A DNA stretch of 42,431 nt from positions 1 through 42,431 of the forward strand of contig CAIXRA010000031.1 in the NCBI GenBank assembly GCA_903921725.1, in the 5' to 3' direction. Position 1 is the stretch's first letter. The number at the start of each line of letters is the position of its first letter. Shown here piece by piece: positions 34,238 through 42,249 of the stretch. The notes below the pieces were generated by a model that saw nothing but the letters and a program-made list of their open reading frames with translations, ran no database searches and was not told where the DNA came from. Position numbers and translations under genes: made by a program. Source of the stretch: an uncultured Lentisphaerota bacterium (GTDB lineage: Bacteria > Verrucomicrobiota > Lentisphaeria > Oligosphaerales > CAITYL01).

Positions 34238-34351
34238 AACGCCCCCCCCCCTGAGCGGGAATCCGCCGGCCGCGCAATAGGCACGCGAAAGCGTAAACTC
34301 CAACGAAAAACACGTTGGCGGGTCTTTGTGCACAATTGAGCTTGGATTGGC

Positions 34352-34392
34352 GGGCGGGGGTGTGCGGACGCCGCAAAACACAACCCCCGCCC
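34352..34392. other. strong GC hairpin before the bestrophin-like gene
   Basis: GGGCGGGGGTGTG (34352-34364) pairs with CACAACCCCCGCCC (34379-34392) with one bulged base and a 14-nt loop. No T-run follows, so it is not a canonical terminator. It sits 44 bp before the next start codon in the 198-bp gap and could act as an attenuator or RNA-stability element. Confidence 0.45.
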
Positions 34393-34435
34393 CGTAACAT
34401 CCGTCTAAACTAGTCGTCAAAAGGTAACCGCGACC

Positions 34436-35215
34436 ATGGCCATCCACAACCGCCACCGCCTTCTGTTGCGCGTAAGCGCCATCGTCGCCGCGATCATCGG
34501 CGTCAAGCTCCTGGTTCATTTCGCCGGGTGGGAAATTCTTTCCGTCAACCCGTTGTTTTCGGGGATTGTGGCGGCCAACGTCTTTTTGATGGGGTTCCTG
34601 CTGAGCGGCGTCCTGGCCGATTTTAAGGAAAGTGAGCGTCTTCCCGGTGAGCTGAGCGCGTGTCTGGAGAATCTGGCACAGGAAGTGTCCAGCATCCGGA
34701 TGACGAAACCGGAGGCCAAAGTCGGCCCTTGCCTGATCCTACTGTCGCAGTTGGGCCAGGACATTTTGCGCTGGTTCCACAAGCGGCACAGCACCCGCGA
34801 ATTGGTGGCGCACCTGGATGCGCTGACTCCGCAGTTCGCCGCGATGGAACAATGGACACAGGCAACACTGGTGGCCAGGTTGAAGCAGGAACAGGGCAAT
34901 CTCCGGCGCGTCATCACCCGCATCCACACGATTCGGGAAACCTCCTTTATCTCGTCTGGTTATTTGCTTGCCGATCTTGTCACCATCCTGCTTTGTGTCG
35001 GATTGATCTTTGCCAGGATCGAGCCGTTTTACGAGTCGTTATTCTTCGTCAGCGTCATCTCGTATCTGATGATTTTCCTCCTCCTGCTCATCCGGGATCT
35101 GGACAATCCGTTCGGCTACTATGACCAATCTTCCGGAGAAGACGTCTCCCTCAAGCCGCTCGAAGACACGGCAGGGCGTCTTGCACAGGCCGCCGACCGT
35201 GAAAGTCCACGGTAG
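34436..35215 (+). CDS. bestrophin-like (DUF4239-like) membrane protein
   Basis: This is a 259-residue protein. Two N-terminal TM segments (about 10-30 and 42-60, VSAIVAAIIGVKLLV and GIVAANVFLMGFLL) precede a 100-residue helical soluble stretch, and two more TM segments lie at about 180-220 (LVTILLCVGLIFARI and ISYLMIFLLLLIRDLDNPFGYY). The arrangement and the closing RDLDNPF resemble DUF4239 / bestrophin-like channel proteins; this assignment is from pattern only. AAAGG before the ATG supports the start. It is the last gene of the ATPase group and converges on the UPF0114 gene through a strong terminator. Confidence 0.7.
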   Translation: MAIHNRHRLLLRVSAIVAAIIGVKLLVHFAGWEILSVNPLFSGIVAANVFLMGFLLSGVLADFKESERLPGELSACLENLAQEVSSIRMTKPEAKVGPCLILLSQLGQDILRWFHKRHSTRELVAHLDALTPQFAAMEQWTQATLVARLKQEQGNLRRVITRIHTIRETSFISSGYLLADLVTILLCVGLIFARIEPFYESLFFVSVISYLMIFLLLLIRDLDNPFGYYDQSSGEDVSLKPLEDTAGRLAQAADRESPR

Positions 35216-35262
35216 GGCGCAAGGCTCATGCGTCATAGGGGGCACGCCAGACGACCCCATGC

Positions 35263-35292
35263 TTAGTGCTTATCCGTGAATTAAAAATGCCG
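35263..35292. repeat. solo copy of the MITE-like terminal repeat
   Basis: These 30 bases repeat the left end of the element at 30918 with only one difference (TTAGTG instead of TTAGCG). Relative to the right end of that element the copy is inverted, so the three-gene ATPase group is bracketed by inverted copies. Its last ten bases form the outer stem of the terminator. Confidence 0.7.
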
Positions 35293-35329
35293 CCTGTCGC
35301 GGCGGAAACGGTTTCCGCCGGCATTTTTT
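35283..35329. terminator. bidirectional intrinsic terminator
   Basis: The outer stem AAAAATGCCG (35283-35292) pairs with CGGCATTTTT (35319-35328), and the inner stem GGCGGAAAC (35301-35309) with GTTTCCGCC (35311-35319). A run of T closes it on the plus strand, and T5 also follows on the minus strand. It separates the convergent bestrophin-like and UPF0114 genes. Confidence 0.8.
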
Positions 35330-35886
35330 CACCCTTGACTTTGCTCTTCCGCAGCCTTGCGATGGGAACGGGATTCATTGACGCTCCCCTCGGTCATCTT
35401 GGCGACATGGGCAAGACCGATTGCTGAAATGATGAACAGGAAGTGTATTCCCATCTGTATGTAGACGTCGGTCTTTTGCAGCTTTTCGATCTCAATAAAT
35501 GATTTCAGCAGGTGTATGGAGCTGATTCCGATAAGCGCCATGGAGAGCTTCACTTTCATGGTGCTGGCGTTCACATGATCCAGCCAGTCCGGCGGGTTCT
35601 GTTCGCTGAAATGGATTTTGGCCACGAAAGTATGGTAGCCGCCAATAATCACCATTATCAGCAGATTGGAGATCATGACTACGTCGATAAGACCAAGAAC
35701 CATGAGCATGATGTCCTGGGCCTTGAATCCTCCAAGTCCGCACATGAGATGATAGAGTTCGACGCAGAACTGGTACACGTAGACTCCCTGTGCCACGATC
35801 AATCCGAAATAAAGTGGTGCCTGTAACCACTGGCTTGCAACAATTATATTCGCAAACATACGGCCAAGCTTGAGATTTCTTTCCAT
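35329..35886 (-). CDS. UPF0114 (YqhA) family membrane protein
   Basis: This 185-residue protein has the UPF0114 pattern of three to four TM helices: ASQWLQAPLYFGLIVAQGVY, IMLMVLGLIDVVMISNLLIM, MKVKLSMALIGISSIHLLKSF and IQMGIHFLFIISAIGLAHV, with the family sequence GGYHTFVAKI. E. coli YqhA belongs here; its role is not established. Length fits the family. The gene is clearly AT-richer than its neighbours and may have been acquired. A GGGTAAAGA lies before the ATG. The 154 bp upstream are AT-rich with several possible -10 elements (TATTAT, TACTAT) and no decisive promoter. Confidence 0.88.
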   Translation of the reverse strand: MERNLKLGRMFANIIVASQWLQAPLYFGLIVAQGVYVYQFCVELYHLMCGLGGFKAQDIMLMVLGLIDVVMISNLLIMVIIGGYHTFVAKIHFSEQNPPDWLDHVNASTMKVKLSMALIGISSIHLLKSFIEIEKLQKTDVYIQMGIHFLFIISAIGLAHVAKMTEGSVNESRSHRKAAEEQSQG

Positions 35887-36040
35887 TCTTTACCCTTTCA
35901 ATAATACTCAAAAAATAGTAACGGGTTGGACAATGGATCCGCAGTTTTGTTCCATCTTCTTCAATGATAATGATCCAGCCCGTCCCACGCATGAAATTGG
36001 GGTCTGAAAAATGGGGGTAGCCCTACTTTTTTAATCGGGT

Positions 36041-37093
36041 TTACTGCTGATTCTGGCATCCGGCCGTCATCGGGAAACTGCTTTGCGCCCACAGGGTGCG
36101 TGCGAGGTCCGCAACGTTTGTCCAATCCCCGCCGGTGATCCATCGGGCGACGCCGCACGCGACGTCGGGATAGGTTATCGGCGGCCTTGACGGCAGGGCG
36201 AGCCATTCGGCCATCGCGCCAGCATCCAGCGTCCGCATCGTGCGGCCCAGTCCGGCTTTTTCGAGCGCCAGGCCGTTCGACAATTGCTCGAGCTGGCCAG
36301 CCAACGGTTTTGCCAGCAGTTTTTTGCCGAGCGAAAGCGCCTCGCCCGCCAGCTCGAACCCGGCGTTGCTGACGACACCGGAACAGGCGTGCAATTCACG
36401 CAGGAACCCCTCACGGGAAAGCGGGCGGAACTCGACATGGCCCGGCAACCGTTCGGGCTTCGCATTGGTAAACACCGCAAACCGGTACCGGGAAAACCCG
36501 GCCAGAAATTCCGCCACGCACAGAGAATCCTCGAACGGCAGGTAAACGACGACGATTCCGTTTTCGCCGCCCGCCGGTTTCATGCGGGGGATGATCGGAG
36601 GAAGAATTGGGCAGTCAAAGTGGTGCCAGTGCAGGCCGACCGGGATTGAAACCGGGGCAAAGCTGCGCATGATGAGGCTGTCGGGCGAAAACGCGCGGGC
36701 TTTCGGAACCGGGTGCAGGAATGCGTATTGGTGCCCGATACCCATGGAAGGGACGCCGCGCAGCTTCGCCGCCCGCGCCGTCACCGGTTCGTAGTCGGAG
36801 AGCACCAGGTCAACCCCGCGCAGGTCGAGCGAAAAAATGTCCCGGTAGAAACGCGGCAGGTCGAGCTGCATGGCCGTCCGCCCCGCCTTGATCCGGCCCT
36901 TGTCGAATGCGAATGTCAGCCCCTTGAGGACGGTGAACGGCCGGAACTCCTCCACGCCCCACAGTTCGGAGGCGGGTCGGCCGCTGAACACGCAGCTCAC
37001 GTCGTGCCCCAGCGCCCGCAGTTCCCGCACCAGTTCGCGCGACCGGCTGATGTGCCCGTTCCCCGTCGCCTGGATGCCGTACCTTATTTTCAT
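36041..37093 (-). CDS. GT-B glycosyltransferase of the MJ1255-like family
   Basis: This 350-residue protein begins MKIRYGIQATGNGHISRSRELV, the glycine/histidine loop of MurG-like GT-B enzymes, with HDVSCVFSGRP. The C-terminal half has VVYLPFE, a glycine-rich CSGVVSNAGFELAGEALSLGK donor-binding region and EQLSNGLALEKAG. It resembles a family of uncharacterised sugar transferases (MJ1255 type). Donor and acceptor are unknown; glycolipid synthesis is possible. GGAG before the ATG at 37093 sets the start; 37 in-frame codons upstream lack conservation. It is divergent from the glycogen-binding-domain gene. Confidence 0.78.
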   Translation of the reverse strand: MKIRYGIQATGNGHISRSRELVRELRALGHDVSCVFSGRPASELWGVEEFRPFTVLKGLTFAFDKGRIKAGRTAMQLDLPRFYRDIFSLDLRGVDLVLSDYEPVTARAAKLRGVPSMGIGHQYAFLHPVPKARAFSPDSLIMRSFAPVSIPVGLHWHHFDCPILPPIIPRMKPAGGENGIVVVYLPFEDSLCVAEFLAGFSRYRFAVFTNAKPERLPGHVEFRPLSREGFLRELHACSGVVSNAGFELAGEALSLGKKLLAKPLAGQLEQLSNGLALEKAGLGRTMRTLDAGAMAEWLALPSRPPITYPDVACGVARWITGGDWTNVADLARTLWAQSSFPMTAGCQNQQ

Positions 37094-37330
37094 GATTTTT
37101 ATCTCCAATCCGTGCTGCGCCGTCTTGTGAATTCCCGTCTGGCGGCGCAGGCGGGTTGGTTCAAATTTACCCGCGTTTGGCAGGGCATTTCGACACTCAC
37201 GCAATTCTCACACAAACAAAATGGACGGTTCACCGGCAGGAAACAAACACCCATTACACTCTTCCTTGCATGGACACCCAATGCGCCGTTTTCCAGCAAG
37301 CGCCACCAGCAGGCAGAAGGAGACCACGAA

Positions 37331-37846
37331 ATGGCAATCCAAACAATCCAGAAAAAGGCAGCCTCCAAGAAAACAACGCGGAAGAACGCAGAGGTCGCGG
37401 CCCCGGCCAAGACCGTCACCCGGGCCACACTGACCCGGAAACTGGCGGGCTTGGCCGCGGCGAAGCGGCTTGCCGTTGCCGTTGCCAAAATCAAGCTGGC
37501 ATCCGCCGTCGAAGCAGTCATACCCGCAACGGCTCAGGCGGTCTGCCCCGCGCCGGAACAGATCACGGCAAACGCCGGGCCGGCGGAGGTCGTCTTCACC
37601 TATTCTCCGGGAAACCGGACGCAGGCACCCGAAAGCGTTTTTATCGCCGGTGACTTCAACGGCTGGGATCCGCAGGCGCATCCGCTGCATTTTTTTGACG
37701 GCGGCGATTACCGTGCCGTGCTCCGGCTGGCGCCGGGAACCTACCAGTACAAGTTCGTGGTGGATGGCGAATGGGCGCACGATCCGCGCGCGGAACAGCA
37801 CGCCGGCAACGAGCACGGAACTCTCAACAGCATCGTCCGCGTGTGA
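37331..37846 (+). CDS. glycogen-binding (CBM48/AMPK-beta type) domain protein with basic tail
   Basis: This 171-residue protein has two parts. Residues 1-85 are Ala/Lys/Thr-rich and basic (KKAASKKTTRKNAEVAAPAK), like bacterial histone-H1-type tails. Residues 88-171 form a CBM48 fold, with EVVFTYSPGN, VFIAGDFNGWDPQAHPL, YRAVLRLAPGTYQYKFVVDG and EWAHDPRAEQH, carrying the Trp and Lys that bind alpha-glucan. AAGGAGA before the ATG at 37331 fixes the start. It probably binds glycogen or another glucan; the basic part may bind DNA, RNA or polyphosphate. A hairpin follows the stop, and the Pho box of the next operon lies just beyond. Confidence 0.82.
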   Translation: MAIQTIQKKAASKKTTRKNAEVAAPAKTVTRATLTRKLAGLAAAKRLAVAVAKIKLASAVEAVIPATAQAVCPAPEQITANAGPAEVVFTYSPGNRTQAPESVFIAGDFNGWDPQAHPLHFFDGGDYRAVLRLAPGTYQYKFVVDGEWAHDPRAEQHAGNEHGTLNSIVRV

Positions 37847-37876
37847 GCGTCAGTAGATTCAGTAGATATAGAAGCA

Positions 37877-37895
37877 CCCGCCGGGGGATGGCGGG
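37877..37895 (+). terminator. weak hairpin terminator
   Basis: CCCGCC and GGCGGG form a 6-bp stem around a 7-nt loop, followed by a T-containing stretch (GTTCTGGTTTT). It would end the CBM48 transcript before the promoter at 37921. Confidence 0.4.
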
Positions 37896-37920
37896 AGTTC
37901 TGGTTTTGGAAACCGCAAAA

Positions 37921-37974
37921 CTAACCGAAATCTAAATCCGCCGTCATCATTCCCTAACAATCGGCCGCCATAGT
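37921..37974 (+). promoter_or_regulatory. candidate Pho-box promoter of olsF-phoB-phoR
   Basis: CTAACC (37921), CTAAAT (37932) and CTAACA (37954) start 11 and 22 bp apart, so all lie on one face of the helix. Nine bases after the last repeat is CATAGT (37969-37974), a possible -10. This is the same repeat word and the same 9-nt distance as at the porin promoter. The start codon lies 34 bp further on. Confidence 0.65.
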
Positions 37975-38007
37975 GTTGTGCAAACCCACAGAAAGGACCG
38001 GCACAAC

Positions 38008-39897
38008 ATGGTGACACCGACCAGCCAGGCCCCCGTTTCCGATACCCGCATCCGCCCCCGCCCGGATGTTTTCTCGCTGCCGCTGCCGTTCGCCAGCCGC
38101 GCGGCCAACGCCGTCGCGTCCTGGGTGACCCGTCCCCTGGAAAAGGCGTGCGGACTCCGCGCGCTGGGCGGCATCTATGCGTCGCTTCCGGAGGCCGCCA
38201 CACCGCACGAGTTCTGCACGATGGCCCTGGAGAAGCTCGGCGTCACCGTCCGCATTTCCGACGAGGATCTGGCGCGCATCCCGAAGACCGGGCCCGTCCT
38301 GCTGGTGGCCAACCACCCGTTCGGCGCCATCGAGGGAATCGTGCTCGGCAGACTGCTCGGCGACGTGCGGCCGGACTTCAGGCTCATGGCCAATTTCCTG
38401 CTGGGGCGCATCCCGGAACTGCGGGACGCCCTGATCACGGTGGATCCGTTCGGCGGCCGCAACGCCCCGCGGCGCAACCTCAGCCCGATGCGCAAATGCC
38501 TCTCGTGGCTTCGTGACGGCGGCGCGCTCGGCGTCTTCCCCTCCGGCGAGGTCGCGCATCTCAGCGCGGCACAAGGTTTCTCCGTCACCGACCCCGCCTG
38601 GAACCCGAACATCGGCGGCATCGCGCGCCGGGCCGGGGTAACGGTCGTCCCCGTCTTCTTCAACGGCCGCAACACCGCGGCGTTCCAAGCGCTCGGGCTC
38701 GTGCATTCGGCGCTGCGCACCGCCATGCTCCCCCGCCAGCTCCTGAACAAGCGGGGCGGCACGATCGAAGTCCGCATCGGCCAGCCGATACCGGCGGAGC
38801 GGATCGCCGGATTTGATTCGGACGCGGCGCTGACGGAGCACCTCCGCTTCCGCACCTTCCTGCTGAAGAGCCGCGAGGACGACATGGCGGCGGCGAAGCG
38901 CGCCCTGCCCCGCTTTTTCCGCAAGCCGCGGATGGCTGCGGTGGCGGAGGGCGACGCGGCCGACCTGCTGCAGGAGGAGGTCCGCGGCATCCCGCCCGCC
39001 CGGCTGATGGTGGAAAACGGAGAACTTGCCGTGTACTGCGTGAAGGCGCAGGAGATTCCGCTGCTGATGCGCGAAATCGGCCGCCTGCGGGAAATCACCT
39101 TCCGCAAGGTCGGCGAAGGCACCGGCAGGAGCCTCGACCTTGACCGCTTCGACGCGCACTACCGCCATCTGGTCGTGTGGAGCCGGAAGAACAACGAGCT
39201 GGTCGGCGCGTACCGCGTCGGCAAGGTCAACCAGATCGTCCACCGGCACGGCCCCGGCGGCCTGTACACCCACACCCTTTTCAACTACAGCCCCGAACTG
39301 CTGGCGGAGCTGGGGTACGCGTTCGAGCTGGGGCGCTCCTTCGTGCGTCCGGAATACCAGCGCAGCTTTTCGCCGCTGCTCATGCTCTGGAAGGGGATCG
39401 GCCGCCTCGTGGCGCTCAACCCCGAGTACCGGCACCTCATCGGGCCGGTGAGCATCAGCAACGACTACACCGCCGTCTCGCGGCAGCTCATGGCGGCATA
39501 CCTCCTGGACCGCCACCAGCCGGCAGCCGGCGGCAACGTGGAGCCGCGCAACCCGCTGCACCTCGAACGCTGCGGCGGCATCGATCCGCGTGAGAACGCG
39601 CGCTTCATCGCGGGGATCGACGAGATTTCCGCGCTTGTTTCCGGCATCGAGCACGACGGCAAGGGCGTGCCCGTCCTCCTCCGCCAATACCTCAAGCTCG
39701 GCGGCACCATCCTCGGGCTGAACGTGGACCGCCAGTTCGGAAACTGCCTCGACGGCCTCGTGCATGTCGACCTGGCCAGGACCGAACCGCGGCTCCTGGA
39801 GAAATACATGGGCCGGGAGGGAGCCGACGCCTTCTTCGCCTTCCACCGCCGCCGGGAAGACGGGGCCGGCCGCATGCCGCTCCTTTTTCCGACCTGA
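38008..39897 (+). CDS. bifunctional OlsF-like acyltransferase (PlsC domain plus GNAT-type N-acyltransferase)
   Basis: This is a 629-residue protein. Residues 60-290 form a PlsC-type lysolipid O-acyltransferase, with VANHPFGAIEG (102-110) and GVFPSGEVAHL. Residues 330-560 form an OlsB/autoinducer-synthase-like GNAT fold, with ELAVYCVKAQEI, YRVGKVNQIV, AFELGRSFVRPEYQRS and LIGPVSISNDY. In reverse order of reaction this is the layout of OlsF, which N-acylates ornithine and then O-acylates it, giving phosphate-free ornithine lipid. The usual Asp after the His is Glu here. AAAGGA precedes the ATG at 38008. The upstream Pho box and downstream phoB-phoR support phosphate-starvation control. An aminolipid other than ornithine lipid is possible. 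Confidence 0.85.
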   Translation: MVTPTSQAPVSDTRIRPRPDVFSLPLPFASRAANAVASWVTRPLEKACGLRALGGIYASLPEAATPHEFCTMALEKLGVTVRISDEDLARIPKTGPVLLVANHPFGAIEGIVLGRLLGDVRPDFRLMANFLLGRIPELRDALITVDPFGGRNAPRRNLSPMRKCLSWLRDGGALGVFPSGEVAHLSAAQGFSVTDPAWNPNIGGIARRAGVTVVPVFFNGRNTAAFQALGLVHSALRTAMLPRQLLNKRGGTIEVRIGQPIPAERIAGFDSDAALTEHLRFRTFLLKSREDDMAAAKRALPRFFRKPRMAAVAEGDAADLLQEEVRGIPPARLMVENGELAVYCVKAQEIPLLMREIGRLREITFRKVGEGTGRSLDLDRFDAHYRHLVVWSRKNNELVGAYRVGKVNQIVHRHGPGGLYTHTLFNYSPELLAELGYAFELGRSFVRPEYQRSFSPLLMLWKGIGRLVALNPEYRHLIGPVSISNDYTAVSRQLMAAYLLDRHQPAAGGNVEPRNPLHLERCGGIDPRENARFIAGIDEISALVSGIEHDGKGVPVLLRQYLKLGGTILGLNVDRQFGNCLDGLVHVDLARTEPRLLEKYMGREGADAFFAFHRRREDGAGRMPLLFPT

Positions 39898-39970
39898 GCG
39901 CACATCCCTCCGCCGGATTTGAATTCCGGCGCAGCAGGCCGTACGTTTGCGAAGCATAAAAGGAGCCGGC

Positions 39971-40672
39971 ATGCCCAACGAACTGATCCTGGTGGTGGAC
40001 GACGAGCGGGAGATCCGCGAGCTCATCGAATACAATCTGAAGCGCGAGCGCTACGAGGTCCGCTGCGTGGACAGCGGCGAGGCCGCGCTGAAGGATGTCC
40101 TGGCACGCAAGCCGGACCTGATCCTGCTCGACATCATGCTTCCGGCGCGCGACGGGCTCGACGTCTGCCGCACGCTCAAGTCCGATCCCGCCACCGCCGG
40201 CATCCCGGTGATCATGGTTTCGGCGAAGGGCGAGGAGGTGGACGTTGTCACCGGGCTGGAACTCGGCGCGGTGGACTATGTGACCAAGCCGTTCAGTCCG
40301 AGGGTTTTGCTGGCCCGGGTGCGCGCGGCGCTCCGGCGCACGGCCGCACTGGAGGCCGAGGCGGAGGCCGCGGGCGGGGAGACGCCGCTGCAGCGGCACG
40401 GGATCGTTCTTGACCCGACCCGGCGCGACGTCACCGCCAACGGCAGGTCCGCCGACCTCACGCGCACGGAGTTCGACATCCTGCAGTTCCTCATGCGCCG
40501 CCCCGGCTGGGTCTTTACCCGCAACCAGATCATCGGCGGCATCCACGGCACGGAACACGCGGTGACGGCGCGCGCGGTGGATGTGCAGGTCGTCAGCCTC
40601 CGCCGCAAGCTTGGCGAGACCGGCGAGGCACTGGAAACCGTCCGCGGCGTCGGCTACCGGATGAAAGAGTAA
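39971..40672 (+). CDS. phoB: phosphate regulon response regulator PhoB
   Basis: This 233-residue OmpR/PhoB-family regulator has a receiver domain (ILVVDDEREIRE; phosphoacceptor Asp54 in LLDIMLP; AKGEE; VTKPF) and a winged-helix DNA-binding domain (LTRTEFDILQFLMRRPG, ending ETVRGVGYRMKE). AAAAGGAG precedes the ATG at 39971. It lies 73 bp after the olsF-like gene, whose promoter carries the Pho box, so the regulator may control its own synthesis. The assignment to PhoB rather than another paralogue rests on sequence, the partner kinase and the phosphate context. Confidence 0.87.
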   Translation: MPNELILVVDDEREIRELIEYNLKRERYEVRCVDSGEAALKDVLARKPDLILLDIMLPARDGLDVCRTLKSDPATAGIPVIMVSAKGEEVDVVTGLELGAVDYVTKPFSPRVLLARVRAALRRTAALEAEAEAAGGETPLQRHGIVLDPTRRDVTANGRSADLTRTEFDILQFLMRRPGWVFTRNQIIGGIHGTEHAVTARAVDVQVVSLRRKLGETGEALETVRGVGYRMKE

Positions 40673-40684
40673 GGGAAGGGCAAA

Positions 40685-40762
40685 CGCAGAACGCGGAATG
40701 TGGAACGCGGAAGAAGCAATCGGGGAATTCTGAGTTCTGCGTTCTGAATTCTGCGTTCCCCC
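40685..40762. repeat. palindromic heptanucleotide array between phoB and phoR
   Basis: The left arm in sevens is CGCAGAA, CGCGGAA, TGTGGAA, CGCGGAA (40685-40712). The right arm is TTCTGAG, TTCTGCG, TTCTGAA, TTCTGCG, TTCCCCC (40728-40762), its approximate reverse complement, with 15 bp between. In the phoB-phoR transcript it would fold into a long hairpin just before the phoR Shine-Dalgarno (AAAGGAG). The same unit fills the gap at 11886-11972. Confidence 0.78.
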
Positions 40763-40776
40763 TTAAAGGAGTCCCC

Positions 40777-42249
40777 ATGCACCGCATCCGTCTCGCCTGG
40801 CAGATTTACGTCGCATACATGACGCTCACGCTGCTGGCGCTGCTGGCGGTTGGGCTATTCGTGTCCGCCACCGTCCATAATTCCTACCTCGCGCACGCGA
40901 AAGCCGCCGTGCAGAACGAGGTGAAACTGCTGGAGCCGGCCGTGCTGCCGCTGCTGGCGGCCGGAAGGACGGAGGAGCTGGACCGTCTCTGCAAGGAGGT
41001 GGCGCGGACCTCGCACTCCCGCCTCACGGCCGTCGCGCCGGACGGCACGGTGCTGGCGGACTCCGCGGAAAACCCCAAAGCCATGGAGAACCACGGCGAC
41101 CGCCCGGAAATCCGGGACGCCAGGAAAGCGCCTTTCGGTTCGGCGGTCCGCTACAGCCACACGCTCAGCCGGCAGGCCATCTACGTCGCCCGCGCCATCG
41201 CCGCGCCGGACGGGCGGCACCTCGGCTTCCTGCGCGCCTCCGAACCGCTGGCGGATTTCCAGCGCGACCTCCATGCGCTCAGCCTGCACATCGCGCTGGT
41301 GACGGGCGCCGTGGCCCTGCTCGCCGCCGGACTCAGCCTGCTGCTGGCGCGACGCATCACGCGGCCCCTGCTGGAGATGCAGGAGGGCGCGGCGCGAATC
41401 GCTAGGGGAGAGTTCAACGTCCGCCTGCCCGCCGCGGGGACGGTGGAGATCCACCGGCTGGCGGAGGCGCTCAACGCGATGTCGGTCAAGCTCCACGAAC
41501 GGTTCGAGACAATCACGCGGCTGGAAAACGTCCGCCGCGACTTTGTCGCCAATGTCTCCCATGAACTCCGCACACCAGTTACTTCCATCCAGGGCTTCGT
41601 GGAGACGCTGCAGGACGGCGCCGCGGACAATCCGGCGGATGCCAAGCGCTTCCTGGAAATCATCGCCCGCCAGGCCGCGCGCCTGGAAACCATCATCTCC
41701 GACCTGCTCCTGCTCTCGCGCCTGGAGAACGAGGCCGACCGTTCCGTGCTTGTCCGTGAGACGTGCGACTTGGCCGACATCCTGCACGCCGCCGTCCAAG
41801 GCTGCCAGAAAGCCGCCGCCGGCAAACGCATCCGCCTCTCCCTTGCCTGCCCGCCGGAACTGCGGGTGCGCGCAAACCCGAACCTCCTCCAGCAGGCCGT
41901 GGTGAACCTGGTGGACAACGCGGTGAAATACAGCGCGGAAGGAACGGCGGTCGAGGTCGGCGGCGCCGCGGCGGCGGACGGCACCCTCTGTGTGACCGTG
42001 CGCGACGAGGGGTGCGGCATCGCGCCGGAACACCAGGAACGGATCTTCGAACGCTTCTACCGCGTGGACAAGGCGCGCAGCCGCGAGTCGGGCGGGACCG
42101 GCCTCGGGCTGGCGATCGTCAAGCATATCGTGCTCGCCCATGGCGGCAGGGTCGCCGTGGAAAGCACGCCCGGCCTCGGCAGCACCTTCCGCATCACCGT
42201 GCCGGCGGCCGACGCCGCCGCCGAAACACGCGACGGCGCGCCGCACTGA
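40777..42249 (+). CDS. phoR: phosphate regulon sensor histidine kinase PhoR
   Basis: This 490-residue membrane kinase has TM1 at about 8-30 ([20 protein letters not shown]), an extracytoplasmic domain of about 140 residues, and TM2 at about 172-192. A HAMP segment follows ([20 protein letters not shown]), then the HisKA box [20 protein letters not shown] (His262), an N-box ([12 protein letters not shown]) and glycine-rich [10 protein letters not shown] and GLGSTF boxes. The large periplasmic loop differs from E. coli PhoR, which has almost none, and resembles Gram-positive PhoR. AAAGGAG precedes the ATG. It shares the operon with phoB across a 104-bp gap filled by the heptanucleotide palindrome. 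Signal input is inferred. Confidence 0.87.
   Translation: MHRIRLAWQIYVAYMTLTLLALLAVGLFVSATVHNSYLAHAKAAVQNEVKLLEPAVLPLLAAGRTEELDRLCKEVARTSHSRLTAVAPDGTVLADSAENPKAMENHGDRPEIRDARKAPFGSAVRYSHTLSRQAIYVARAIAAPDGRHLGFLRASEPLADFQRDLHALSLHIALVTGAVALLAAGLSLLLARRITRPLLEMQEGAARIARGEFNVRLPAAGTVEIHRLAEALNAMSVKLHERFETITRLENVRRDFVANVSHELRTPVTSIQGFVETLQDGAADNPADAKRFLEIIARQAARLETIISDLLLLSRLENEADRSVLVRETCDLADILHAAVQGCQKAAAGKRIRLSLACPPELRVRANPNLLQQAVVNLVDNAVKYSAEGTAVEVGGAAAADGTLCVTVRDEGCGIAPEHQERIFERFYRVDKARSRESGGTGLGLAIVKHIVLAHGGRVAVESTPGLGSTFRITVPAADAAAETRDGAPH

Noticed and set aside
37954..40035. 693-codon minus-strand opening opposite the OlsF-like gene
   Set aside because: It is antisense of a well-supported two-domain enzyme and runs through the Pho box and into phoB without a plausible start.
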